Origin: Rhodospirillales bacterium
GTDB taxonomy: Bacteria; Pseudomonadota; Alphaproteobacteria; Reyranellales; Reyranellaceae
Assembly: GCA_016699855.1 (NCBI GenBank)
Contig: CP064988.1
Location: 434,001 to 498,000, forward strand
Direction: 5' to 3'
DNA length: 64,000 nucleotides
Under the pieces are notes generated by a model. It was given only the letters and a program-made list of their open reading frames with translations, was not told the DNA's origin and made no database searches. Below are positions 26,801 through 34,606 of this stretch, one piece after another. The first letter of the stretch is position 1; each line of letters begins with the position of its first letter. The translations under genes were made by a program, and so were the position numbers.

Positions 26801-27203
26801 CTATTGGGGGCCGGCCGCGCTCAGCCAGAACGCCTTGCTGGAGGCGGATCCCGCCGCGCGCGCCGCGCTCGTCGACGAGGCCGAGACGCTGCTGGCCGGA
26901 AAGGTGCTGGCGCACAACCACGTCGTCGCCCGCCGCAACCTGATAGAGCTGGCCCGCAGGCTCGGCGATCCGGACATGGTCGAGGACCAGTGCGCGAAGC
27001 TGGCGGCGTTCTACAGCGAAGAGCCGATGCCGATGGCCGACTTCCTCGTCCGCCGCGGCCGCGTTCTCGCGGCCGCGATGCGTGGCGCGCTGTCGGCCGA
27101 GATGACGGCGGAGGGCCACGCGCTACTCGACCTGTCGGCGCGTACCGGGGCGGTCCGTCTGCGCGAGGGTCTGGACGACGCCCTGCGCGCCGCCGGCGCA
27201 TGA
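23898..27203 (+). CDS. SAM domain / class III adenylate cyclase / AAA ATPase / TPR regulator
   Basis: A 1101-residue soluble multidomain regulator. Residues 1-60 form a SAM-like domain (VTAWLEKLGLGAYAAAF). An Ala/Pro linker follows. Residues about 88-255 are a class III cyclase domain with both metal Asps (LFADLCGF, Asp95; HIGDAVMALFG, Asp139), the purine Lys135 and IGDTVNLAARL, so catalysis looks possible. An AAA/NACHT-like ATPase starts at VGRGPQVAQI with the P-loop GEPGIGKS at 303-310 and a Walker B-like VVVEDVHWADE. The C-terminal half is TPR-like helices. This cyclase-ATPase-TPR layout is known across Proteobacteria and Actinobacteria; input signals are unknown. ATG 23898 was preferred to GTG 23871, which lacks a ribosome binding site. 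Confidence 0.92.
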   Translation: MDVTAWLEKLGLGAYAAAFAGNDVDGDTLRRLTADDLRDLGVTSVGHRRRLLDAIAALDAPAAAPAPAAAPAAPIQAAAPAVDAQRRPVTVLFADLCGFTAMSRELSDESVHALLDRYLAAADEIVVRHGGTVDKHIGDAVMALFGAPVAHDDDAMRAVRAAIELRDRMPALSRELGRALDVHAGIAAGEVIVGGSGGGYTAIGDTVNLAARLTGLAPPGGVLVSGATRDALAGGAVLEAMGRQEIKGYAEPVDAWRVVDLAAPGEGAPMTPFVGRGPQVAQIAALLDGAAADGAGALVYVRGEPGIGKSRLVGEARRMAAERGIATHACHVLDFGAGLERDPLRRLADSLLGLAPDAAPEARAAAVASAAVDASADTRQRAFLRELADAPLTPDLRAVIDASDEASRRAGRHDAVVLLVRRALTRGPALVVVEDVHWADEALIEALVRLAGVADDAALVVLLASRPENERLLEALRVRPAGAPLVALDLGPLRAQDAAAIVGHVSRLPEETVRACVERAGGNPLFLEQLLRNATEASGELPPSLRGIVVARVDRLRPADRAAIHAAAVLGQRFDREALRALLGDPAYDAAALLAAGLLRVDGVDLMFAHALIREGVLRSLLAEPRRALHLRAGGWFEGRDPLMRASHLDHAGSPDAGDAYRQAAEDRLRRYRPSEALPLVDRGPELAGDGPARAALLTLKGDTLLDGGRAREALAAYQEALAAGGDARGRSLALLGSASARRILDQLPAAFEDVAAAQALAEEGGWLDIQTRCRFTRGNLLFPLGRVEECLAEHRAALELAERAGDAEARARALGGLGDAEYARGNIARCARHFGECVEESRRIGLGRVEVSNRPMFAFTTFYALRLEEALAAAHESVALAISVGQKRAELISRHMCVFALLELGRAEESRPHIDRARAIVAELEAWRFEPENLAFLADIEIDAGRPEAARPHLVEGLRIARDTTMSYWGPAALSQNALLEADPAARAALVDEAETLLAGKVLAHNHVVARRNLIELARRLGDPDMVEDQCAKLAAFYSEEPMPMADFLVRRGRVLAAAMRGALSAEMTAEGHALLDLSARTGAVRLREGLDDALRAAGA

Positions 27204-27210
27204 AAAAGCC

Positions 27211-27232
27211 GCGGACGGGTCTCCCCGTCCGC
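27211..27232 (-). terminator. Intrinsic terminator, minus strand
   Basis: gcggacggg (27211-27219), 4-nt loop, cccgtccgc (27224-27232). On the minus strand the stem is followed by GGCTTTTTCA, so it terminates the small lipoprotein gene at 27250. It sits only 7 bp after the cyclase stop and may act on both strands. Confidence 0.8.
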
Positions 27233-27249
27233 GCCCGTCGCGCCCGGCG

Positions 27250-27433
27250 TTAGCGGTCGCGGTCCGTGCGGTAGCGGCGGTAGTCGCCCGACGAGCTGCC
27301 GCTGTAGCCGCCCTCGCCGCTGAGGGGTGAACGAGCCCGAACCGCGGTTGGAGCCCTGGTAGCCGCGGCTGCCGGTGACGCAGGCCGAGGCGAGGAACGC
27401 GACGCCGACAAGGACAAAAGCGAGCTTGAACAT
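27250..27433 (-). pseudogene. Small lipoprotein gene with a +1 frameshift in a C run
   Basis: The first frame gives MFKLAFVLVGVAFLASACVT, a lipoprotein signal with a plausible lipobox at the Cys, then GSRGYQGSNRGSGSFT. The frame then shifts in a cccc run (minus-strand reading around 27324-27328) and continues LSGEGGYSGSSSGDYRRYRTDRDR to a stop. Deleting one C gives a coherent 60-residue Gly/Ser/Tyr-rich lipoprotein. GGAGG precedes the ATG. Function unknown. A terminator follows it, supporting a real gene. Confidence 0.65.
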
Positions 27434-27713
27434 GGAGGTCCCCCATCTCCGGAGCCCGGCGCCCACATGGGTCGCTTCCTCCGGCGCGGCGGATATTCGT
27501 CGGCGCTTGCGTTTGAAATTCGGACCAATTGCGACGGCGCCGCGACGCAGGTCACATCGCTGTGACCCCGGCCACAAGCATTGGTGTCCGGCGCCGAAAC
27601 ACACAACAGTTTGAGTCGGACGCCAATCGACCCCGCGCGCCTCTTCGGCTGGAAGACTATATGCAACCTACGGTTTATTTATCTATCAAAGACTATCGCT
27701 TATAGAACATTCC

Positions 27714-28991
27714 ATGAACCTGTCGCTGCGCTTGCCGTTCATCGCGTCCGCGCCCGAGGCGGCCGCGCGGCCGGCGGGGCCGCCGCTGACGGGCGAGCGC
27801 ATGGCACGGGCCCGGCTGGCGCGCACGCCGCGCATCGGGCCGGTCACCTTCCACGAGATGGTCGGCCACTACGGCTCGGCCGCCGCCGCGCTCGACGCGC
27901 TGCCGTCGCTGGCCAAGCGCGCGGGGTTCCAATCGGCGCCGCGGCCGCCCGGCGCCGCGGCGCTACGCGACGAGGCGGACGCGCTGGCGGCGCTCGGAGG
28001 CCGCTTCGTGATCGCGGGTGACGCCGACTATCCCGCCGCGCTGACCCAGCTCGGCGACGCGCCGCCGGTGCTGTCGGTGATCGGCGACGCCGCGCTTCTG
28101 TCGCGGTCCGCCATCGCCGTGGTCGGCGCGCGCAACGCCTCCGTCGGCGGGCGCCGGCTGGCGACGGATTTCGCGGCCGGACTCGGCGGGCGCGGCTTCG
28201 TCGTGGTCTCCGGCCTGGCGCGCGGCGTCGACACCGCGGCGCACCGGGCGGCGCTGCCGACCGGCACGGTCGCGGTGCTGGCGGGTGGGGTCGACGTCGT
28301 CTATCCCCCGGAGAACGATGACCTCTACCGCGAGATCGCGGCGGCCGGCGCCATCGTGTCGGAGGCGCCGCTGGGCGCCGTGCCGCAGGCCCGCCATTTC
28401 CCGCGCCGCAACCGCATCGTGTCGGGCCTGTCGCTGGGCGTGCTGGTGGTCGAGGCGGCGCTGCAATCCGGCTCGCTGATCACCGCCCGCCAGGCCGCCG
28501 ACCAGGGCCGCGAGGTGTTCGCGATCCCCGGATCGCCGCTCGATCCCCGCGCCCGCGGCTGCAACCGCCTGATCCGAGATGGCGCCCATCTGGTCGAGGA
28601 GATCGCCGATATCGCCGCGATCCTGCCCGATCCCGCCGCCGCGCCCGCGCCGCCGCCACGACCGCTCGCCCCCCCGGCGCCGGCCCCGAAGCGGCGCCGG
28701 ACCCGGCCTGCAGAGCCCGCCCCCATGCCGCTTGGCGGTGGACAGTCCGGCCATGACGACCCGTCGCCAACGCCGGGCGTGGACGCTCAACCTATTGAAT
28801 TCATGGAAACTTCAGACCCGGAGGCGGTCGCCGAGCGGATCGCCGCCGCGCTCACCCGGGCGCCCACCCCGGTTGACGAAATCATCCGCTGCTGCCATGT
28901 CTCGCCCGCCGCCGCGACGGCCGCGCTGCTCGATCTGGAGCTGGCCGGCCGGATCGAGCGGCGCCCGGGAAACATGATCGCCCTGATCTAA
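27714..28991 (+). CDS. dprA: DNA-processing protein DprA
   Basis: Loads RecA on incoming single-stranded DNA during natural transformation; widely kept even where competence is unproven. The 425-residue protein has the Rossmann-fold core: AVVGARNASVGGRRLATDFAAGL, SGLARGVDTAAHRAAL, GTVAVLAGGVDVVYPPEN, FPRRNRIVSGLS and EAALQSGSLITARQAADQGREVFAIPGS. A Pro-rich linker (about residues 305-350) leads to a C-terminal winged-helix domain with VDEIIRCCHVSPAAATAALLDLE. The 280-bp upstream gap has an AT-rich stretch (27655-27710) likely to hold the promoter. topA follows after 67 bp. Confidence 0.96.
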   Translation: MNLSLRLPFIASAPEAAARPAGPPLTGERMARARLARTPRIGPVTFHEMVGHYGSAAAALDALPSLAKRAGFQSAPRPPGAAALRDEADALAALGGRFVIAGDADYPAALTQLGDAPPVLSVIGDAALLSRSAIAVVGARNASVGGRRLATDFAAGLGGRGFVVVSGLARGVDTAAHRAALPTGTVAVLAGGVDVVYPPENDDLYREIAAAGAIVSEAPLGAVPQARHFPRRNRIVSGLSLGVLVVEAALQSGSLITARQAADQGREVFAIPGSPLDPRARGCNRLIRDGAHLVEEIADIAAILPDPAAAPAPPPRPLAPPAPAPKRRRTRPAEPAPMPLGGGQSGHDDPSPTPGVDAQPIEFMETSDPEAVAERIAAALTRAPTPVDEIIRCCHVSPAAATAALLDLELAGRIERRPGNMIALI

Positions 28992-29058
28992 CGCGTTGGT
29001 TTCGCGGCAGATTCGGGCGATTCCGGATGCCCGGACGAATGCGGGCCAGCGGGTATTC

Positions 29059-31749
29059 ATGACCAACGTCGTCGTCGTCGAGTCGCCGGCCAAAGCCAAG
29101 ACCATCGGCAAGTACCTCGGGCCCGGCTACCGCGTGCTGGCCAGCTTCGGCCATGTCCGCGACCTGCCGGCCAAGGACGGCTCGGTGCGTCCGGACGAGG
29201 ATTTCGCCATGGACTGGGAGATCGATCCCAAGTCCCAGAAGCGCGTGTCCGACATCGCCGACGCCGTGCGCGGCGCCAAGATCCTCTACCTCGCCACCGA
29301 CCCCGACCGCGAGGGCGAGGCGATCAGCTGGCACGTGCGCGACATCCTCGCCCGGCGCAAGGCGCTGGGCGGCGTCGTGGTCAAGCGCGTCGCCTTCAAC
29401 GCCATCACCAAGCAGGCCGTCCAGGACGCCGTCGCCAACCCGCGCGAGATCGACCAGCCGCTGGTCGACGCCTATCTGGCGCGCCGCGCGCTCGACTACC
29501 TCGTCGGCTTCACGCTCTCGCCGGTGCTGTGGCGCAAGCTGCCGGGCAGCCGCTCGGCCGGCCGCGTGCAGTCCGTGGCGCTGCGCCTGATCTGCGAGCG
29601 CGAGGCCGAGATCGAGGCGTTCAAGGCGCGCGAGTACTGGACGCTCGACACCGAGTTCACGACGCCGCGCGGCCAGACCTTCAAGGCGCGCCTGACCCAT
29701 CTCAACGGCCAGAAGCTCGAAAAGTTCGACCTCGGCACCGAGGCCGAGGCGATGGCGGCCAAGGCGCAGATCGAGCACCGCGCCTTCACGGTCGGCGGCG
29801 TCGACCGCCGCCAGGTGCGGCGCAACCCGCCGCCGCCGTTCATCACCTCGAGCCTGCAGATGGAGGCGTCGCGAAAGCTCGGCTTCGGCGCCGCCCACAC
29901 CATGCGCGTGGCGCAGCGGCTCTACGAAGGCGTCGACGTCGACGGCGAGACCGTCGGCCTGATCACCTACATGCGCACCGACGGCGTCGACCTCGCGCCG
30001 GAGGCCCGCGCCCAGACCCGCAAGCTGATCGAGACGCGCTACGGCGCCGCGTACCTGCCGGAGAAGCCGCGCTTCTACACCTCGAAGGCCAAGAACGCGC
30101 AGGAGGCCCACGAGGCGATCCGGCCGACCGACCTGTTCCGCACGCCCGACAGCGTGGCGCGCCATCTCGACCGCGACCAGCTCAGGCTCTACGAGCTGAT
30201 CTGGAAGCGCACGGTGGCGTGCCAGATGGAGAGCGCGGTGTTCGACCAGGTCACGGTCGACATCGACTCCGGCGACCACAACGTGCGCCTGCGCGCCACC
30301 GGCTCCGTGCTGAAATTCGACGGCTTCCTCACCCTCTACGAGGAGGGCCGCGACGACGAGGAGGACGAGGCCGCCGCCCGCCTGCCGGACGTCAGCGAGA
30401 CCGAGGCGCTGAAGCGCGGCGCCGTCGTTCCCGAGCAGCACTTCACCGAGCCGCCGCCGCGCTACAGCGAGGCGTCGCTGGTCAAGCGGCTGGAGGAACT
30501 CGGCATCGGCCGGCCCTCGACCTACGCCAGCATCATCGAGGTGCTGCAGAACCGGAACTACGTGAAGCTCGACCGCAAGCGCTTCGTGCCTGAGGACCGC
30601 GGCCGGATCGTCGTGTCGTTCCTCTCGTCCTACTTCCCGCGCTACGTCGGCTACGACTTCACCGCCGGCCTCGAGGAGCAGCTCGACGACATCTCCGGCG
30701 GCCGCGCCGACTGGCGCGCCGTGCTGCGCGACTTCTGGCGCGACTTCAAGGGCGCGGTCGACGAGACCACGGAGCTGCGGGTCAAGGACGTGCTCGACAC
30801 GGTCGACGCCGCGCTCGGCCCGCACTTTTTCCCCGAGCGCGCCGACGGCAAGGATCCGCGCGGCTGCCCGGCCTGCAACGAGGGCCGCCTCAACCTCAAG
30901 CTCGGCAAGTTCGGCGGCTTCATCGGCTGCTCGAACTACCCGACCTGCCGCTACACCCGCCGGCTGGCGATCGCCGCCAACGACGATTCCGCCGAGGGCG
31001 CGCTCGACGGTCCGCGCGAGCTCGGCCCCGATCCCGACACCGGCAAGGTGGTCTCGGCGCGCCAGGGCCCCTACGGCGCCTACGTCCAGCTCGGCGAGGC
31101 CGAGGGCAAGGACAAGCCCAAGCGCGCCTCGCTGCCCAAGGGCCACAACGCCGCCGACGTCACGCTCGAGACCGCGCTGGCGATCCTCGCCCTGCCGCGC
31201 ACGCTCGGCCCGCATCCCGAGACCGGCGTGCCGATCCTCGCCGGCATCGGCCGCTTCGGCCCCTACGTGAAGCATGGCACCGCCTACAAATCGATCCCCG
31301 CCGACGAGGACGTGCTGGCCATCGGCATGAACCGCGCCGTGGCGCTGCTGGCCGAGGCCAAGGGTCCCGGCCGCGGCCGCGCGGCGGCGACGCCGCTGCG
31401 CACCCTCGGCGACCATCCCGATGGCGGCCCGGTCGAGGTCTTCGCCGGCCGCTACGGCCCCTACGTCAAGCACGGCAAGGTCAACGCCACGCTGCCCAAG
31501 GGCCTGGCGCCGGAGAGCGTGACGCTCGAGGAGGCGCTGCCGCTGATCGCCGCCCGCGCCAGCGTCGCCGGCACCGGCGGCAGACGCGGCGGCGCCCGCA
31601 AGGCCGCGCCGAAAGCCGCCAAGGCCGCGAAGCCCGCCGCGGACGGCGCGGCCGCCGCCGCCAAGAAGCCCGCCGCCAAGAAGAAGCCCGCCGCGAAAAA
31701 GAAAGCCGCCGCCCCGAAGAAGCCCGCCCCCGACAAGGAAGCGGCCTAG
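29059..31749 (+). CDS. topA: DNA topoisomerase I
   Basis: Type IA enzyme that relaxes negative supercoils. The 896-residue protein starts MTNVVVVESPAKAKTIGKYL (Toprim) with DPDREGEAISWH, and the active Tyr304 in GLITYMRTDGVD. A four-Cys zinc motif (CPAC ... GCSNYPTC) lies near residue 605, and further C-terminal repeats read GRFGPYVKHG/GRYGPYVKHG. It ends in a Lys/Ala-rich DNA-binding tail of about 60 residues. ATG 29059 was chosen at the conserved N-terminus; a GTG 63 bp upstream is in frame but its translation is not family-like. Confidence 0.97.
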   Translation: MTNVVVVESPAKAKTIGKYLGPGYRVLASFGHVRDLPAKDGSVRPDEDFAMDWEIDPKSQKRVSDIADAVRGAKILYLATDPDREGEAISWHVRDILARRKALGGVVVKRVAFNAITKQAVQDAVANPREIDQPLVDAYLARRALDYLVGFTLSPVLWRKLPGSRSAGRVQSVALRLICEREAEIEAFKAREYWTLDTEFTTPRGQTFKARLTHLNGQKLEKFDLGTEAEAMAAKAQIEHRAFTVGGVDRRQVRRNPPPPFITSSLQMEASRKLGFGAAHTMRVAQRLYEGVDVDGETVGLITYMRTDGVDLAPEARAQTRKLIETRYGAAYLPEKPRFYTSKAKNAQEAHEAIRPTDLFRTPDSVARHLDRDQLRLYELIWKRTVACQMESAVFDQVTVDIDSGDHNVRLRATGSVLKFDGFLTLYEEGRDDEEDEAAARLPDVSETEALKRGAVVPEQHFTEPPPRYSEASLVKRLEELGIGRPSTYASIIEVLQNRNYVKLDRKRFVPEDRGRIVVSFLSSYFPRYVGYDFTAGLEEQLDDISGGRADWRAVLRDFWRDFKGAVDETTELRVKDVLDTVDAALGPHFFPERADGKDPRGCPACNEGRLNLKLGKFGGFIGCSNYPTCRYTRRLAIAANDDSAEGALDGPRELGPDPDTGKVVSARQGPYGAYVQLGEAEGKDKPKRASLPKGHNAADVTLETALAILALPRTLGPHPETGVPILAGIGRFGPYVKHGTAYKSIPADEDVLAIGMNRAVALLAEAKGPGRGRAAATPLRTLGDHPDGGPVEVFAGRYGPYVKHGKVNATLPKGLAPESVTLEEALPLIAARASVAGTGGRRGGARKAAPKAAKAAKPAADGAAAAAKKPAAKKKPAAKKKAAAPKKPAPDKEAA

Positions 31750-31807
31750 ATTTCGCGCGATGCGTCGGCCGGCCGCCAGATCCTCGACATCTCGTGACCG
31801 GAACGAA

Positions 31808-31993
31808 GCCCCTCATCCGGCGCTCCGCGCCACCTTCTCCCCCTCGTCAGGGGGAGAAGGGAAAAGCGTTCTCCTCCCTTCTCGCCTCGAAGGAGGGGAG
31901 AAGGTCCCGGTTTGCTTCGCCGTGTCGGCGCTGATGCTCTTCCCTTCTCCCCCTGACGAGGGGGAGAAGGTGCCCGAAGGGCGGATGAGGGGC
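31808..31993. repeat. Family II composite inverted repeat
   Basis: The 315-bp gap 31750-32064 has no gene. The left arm is gcccctcatccg ... ccaccttctccccctcgtca and the right arm is its inverse, tgacgagggggagaaggtgc ... cggatgaggggc, each about 50 bp with a ctccccctc/gagggggag hairpin. Inside lies another dyad, cccttctcgcctcgaaggagggg. A related element is at 34411. The remaining gap sequence shows only the rnr ribosome binding site. Confidence 0.85.
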
Positions 31994-32064
31994 TTCGCGT
32001 CGGCCGCACGCGCTCGTTCGCTCCCACGCCGCCCCGCGCGACACATCCCGTCAGGACCCCGCCC

Positions 32065-34338
32065 TTGAGCAGACCGAAGAAGCCCGCGCCCGCGCTGCCG
32101 ACGAAGGAGAAGATCCTGGCCTTCATCCGCGAAAGTCCGGTGCCGGTGGGCAAGCGCGAGATCGCCAAGGCGTTCAACGTCAAGGGCGCCGACCGGGTGC
32201 CGCTGAAGGCGCTGCTGCGCGAGCTGCGCGCCGACGGCGAGGTGGCGCGCGGCAACCGCCGCGAGCTGATGGATCCCGGCGCCCTGCCCGAGCATCTCGT
32301 GGTCGAGATCACGGGCCCCGATTCCGACGGCGACCTTCTCGCCCGTCCCGTGCGCTGGGATTCCGATGACGGCGCGCCGCCGCCGGAGATCGTCGTGCTG
32401 CCGTCCTCCGACCACGCCGCGCCCGGCCCCGGCGACCGGCTGCTGGTGTCGCTGCGCCGCCGCGGCGAGGCCCGCTACGAGGCGCGCATCGTGCGCAAGG
32501 TCGGACACGGCGCGCGCCGCGTGCTGGGCGTGGTCGAGACCATCGGCGGCCCGCGCGGCGCCGCCATCGTGCGGCCGACCGACCGCAAGCTGCGCTTCGA
32601 GATCGAGGTCGCGGCCGACGCCACCGACGGCGCCGCCACCGGCGACGTGGTGTGGATCGAGCAGATCGGCGGACCGCTGGCCCGCCGCGGCCGCGTCGTC
32701 GAGAAGGTCGGCACCTTGCGCGAGCCGCGCGCCGTCAGCCTGATCGCCATCGCCGCCAACGACATCCCCGTGGAGTTCCCCGAGGACGCGCTGGAGCAGG
32801 CGCGCCGCGCCAAGGCCGCGCCCGTCGCCCACCGCCACGACCTGCGCGCCGTGCCCTTCGTCACCATCGACGGCGAGGACGCGCGCGATTTCGACGACGC
32901 GGTGTTCGCGGAGCCCGATCCAGCCGCCGACAACGCCGGCGGCTGGCGCCTGATGGTGGCGATCGCCGACGTCGCCTGGTACGTGCGCCCCGACGACGCG
33001 CTGGACCGCTGCGCCTACCGCCGCGGCAACTCCGTCTACTTCCCCGACCGCGTCGTGCCGATGCTGCCGGAGGAGCTCAGCAACGGCTGGTGCTCGCTGC
33101 GCCCGCGCGAGGACCGCCCGACCCTGGTCGCCGAGATGTGGGTCGACGCCGACGGCGAGCTCAAGCGCCACCGCTTCCACCGCGCCCTCATCCACTCCGC
33201 CGCGCGGCTGACCTACACGCGCACGCAGCGCGCCCGCGACGGCTTCCCCGACGACGAGCTGGCGCCGCTGATGGACGGCGTCGTCGCCCCGCTCTACGGC
33301 GCCTTCGCCTCGCTGCTCAAGGCGCGGCGCGCCCGCGGCACCATCGATCTCGACCTGCCGGAGCGCATGGTGCGGCTGGCCGACGACGGCCGCATCGCCG
33401 ACATCAGCCCGCGCGAGCGCTACGACAGCCACCGGCTGATCGAGGAGTTCATGATCCTCGCCAACGTCGCGGCGGCCGAGACCTTGGAGGAGCGGCGCAT
33501 GCCCTGCATGTACCGCGTCCACGCGCCGCCCGACGCCGCCAAGATCGAATCGCTGCGCGGCTTCCTCAAGACGCTGGGCGTCGGCATGCCGCCGGGCGTC
33601 AACCTCAAGCCGCGCGATTTCGAGAACGTGCTGAAGAAGGTCGCCGGCCAACCGTTCGAGCGCGTCGTGCACGAGACCATCCTGCGCAGCCAGAGCCAGG
33701 CCGTGTACAGCCCGGAGAACGTCGGCCATTTCGGCCTGGCGCTGCGGCGCTACGCGCATTTCACCTCGCCGATCCGCCGCTATTCCGACCTGCTGGTGCA
33801 CCGCGCGCTGATCGCCGGTCTCGGCCTCGGCGAGGGCCGCCTGCCCGAGGTCGCCGGCGCGACGTTCCCCGAGGCCGGCGAGCACATCTCGATGTGCGAG
33901 CGCCGCGCCATCGCCGCCGAGCGCGCCGCGATGGACCGCTACATGGCCGCCTACATGGCGGACCGCGTCGGCGCCTCGTTCAACGGCCGCATCACCGGCG
34001 TCACGCGCTTCGGCCTGTTCGTCGAGCTCGACGAGACCGGCGCCAACGGCCTGATCCCGATCAAGACGCTGGGCGCCGAATACTTCAACCACGACGAACC
34101 GGGACAGGCGCTGGTCGGCAGCCGCACCGGCACCACCTTCCGCCTCGGCGAGAAGGTCCGCGTGCGCGTGCGCGAGGCCGACGTCGCCACCGGTGGCCTG
34201 CTGTTCGAGCTGATGGAGGTGATCGGCGGCGACCAGCCGCAGCGCCCGCAGCGCCCCGACGCGCGCCCCGAACGCCGCTTCCCGGGCAAGCCCGCGCGCC
34301 CGAAGCTGCCGCGGCGGGGCGGGCAGAAGCGCCGGTAA
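32065..34338 (+). CDS. rnr: Ribonuclease R, probable TTG start
   Basis: 3'-5' exoribonuclease that degrades structured RNA. The 757-residue protein has an N-terminal helix-turn-helix region (KREIAKAFNVKGADRVPLKALLREL), cold-shock domains, the RNB catalytic domain starting TIDGEDARDFDDAVFAEPD with its Asp cluster, HFTSPIRRYSDLLVHRAL, and a C-terminal S1 domain (VGASFNGRITGVTRFGLFVEL). The start is TTG at 32065, with CAGGAC about 9 nt upstream; no in-frame ATG precedes the conserved PTKEKILAFI. It follows topA as in other alphaproteobacteria. Confidence 0.95.
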   Translation: MSRPKKPAPALPTKEKILAFIRESPVPVGKREIAKAFNVKGADRVPLKALLRELRADGEVARGNRRELMDPGALPEHLVVEITGPDSDGDLLARPVRWDSDDGAPPPEIVVLPSSDHAAPGPGDRLLVSLRRRGEARYEARIVRKVGHGARRVLGVVETIGGPRGAAIVRPTDRKLRFEIEVAADATDGAATGDVVWIEQIGGPLARRGRVVEKVGTLREPRAVSLIAIAANDIPVEFPEDALEQARRAKAAPVAHRHDLRAVPFVTIDGEDARDFDDAVFAEPDPAADNAGGWRLMVAIADVAWYVRPDDALDRCAYRRGNSVYFPDRVVPMLPEELSNGWCSLRPREDRPTLVAEMWVDADGELKRHRFHRALIHSAARLTYTRTQRARDGFPDDELAPLMDGVVAPLYGAFASLLKARRARGTIDLDLPERMVRLADDGRIADISPRERYDSHRLIEEFMILANVAAAETLEERRMPCMYRVHAPPDAAKIESLRGFLKTLGVGMPPGVNLKPRDFENVLKKVAGQPFERVVHETILRSQSQAVYSPENVGHFGLALRRYAHFTSPIRRYSDLLVHRALIAGLGLGEGRLPEVAGATFPEAGEHISMCERRAIAAERAAMDRYMAAYMADRVGASFNGRITGVTRFGLFVELDETGANGLIPIKTLGAEYFNHDEPGQALVGSRTGTTFRLGEKVRVRVREADVATGGLLFELMEVIGGDQPQRPQRPDARPERRFPGKPARPKLPRRGGQKRR

Positions 34339-34410
34339 GCAGGCCTCGGCCAGCGACGTGCCTGCCTTCACCCCGTCGTAGGGCGGCGCTCTGGTACTTT
34401 TTTCGTATTC

Positions 34411-34594
34411 TCCCCCCCTCTCCTCCGCCATCGCGGGAGAAGGGGGCGCGCAGCGCCGGATGAGAAGCGCAGCGCCGCCGCGACGCAGTATCGCCGTTAT
34501 GGCGATTGCATCCACCGAGCGCGTGACGACAACGGCGAAGGCCCCTCATCCGCCCTTCGGGCACCTTCTCCCCCGATGACGGGGGAGAAGGGAT
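34411..34594. repeat. Family II composite inverted repeat (second copy)
   Basis: Left part tccccccctctcctccgcca ... cgcgggagaagggggcgcgcagcgccggatgag; right part cccctcatccgcccttcgggcaccttctccccc followed by gatgacgggggagaaggg. It matches the arms of 31808-31993 and lies between rnr and the convergent selenoprotein gene (268-bp gap, no gene). The two copies bracket rnr. Confidence 0.8.
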
Positions 34595-34606
34595 GCAAAC
34601 GCGAGG

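Noticed and set aside
28882..31473. An 863-codon open frame on the minus strand opposite topA
   Set aside because: It is antisense to a clear topoisomerase I; high GC at third positions opens such frames. Its translation is low-complexity Ala/Val/Arg/Glu without motifs.
31813..34515. A 900-codon open frame on the minus strand opposite rnr
   Set aside because: Shadow of the RNase R gene; no family motif or ribosome binding site.
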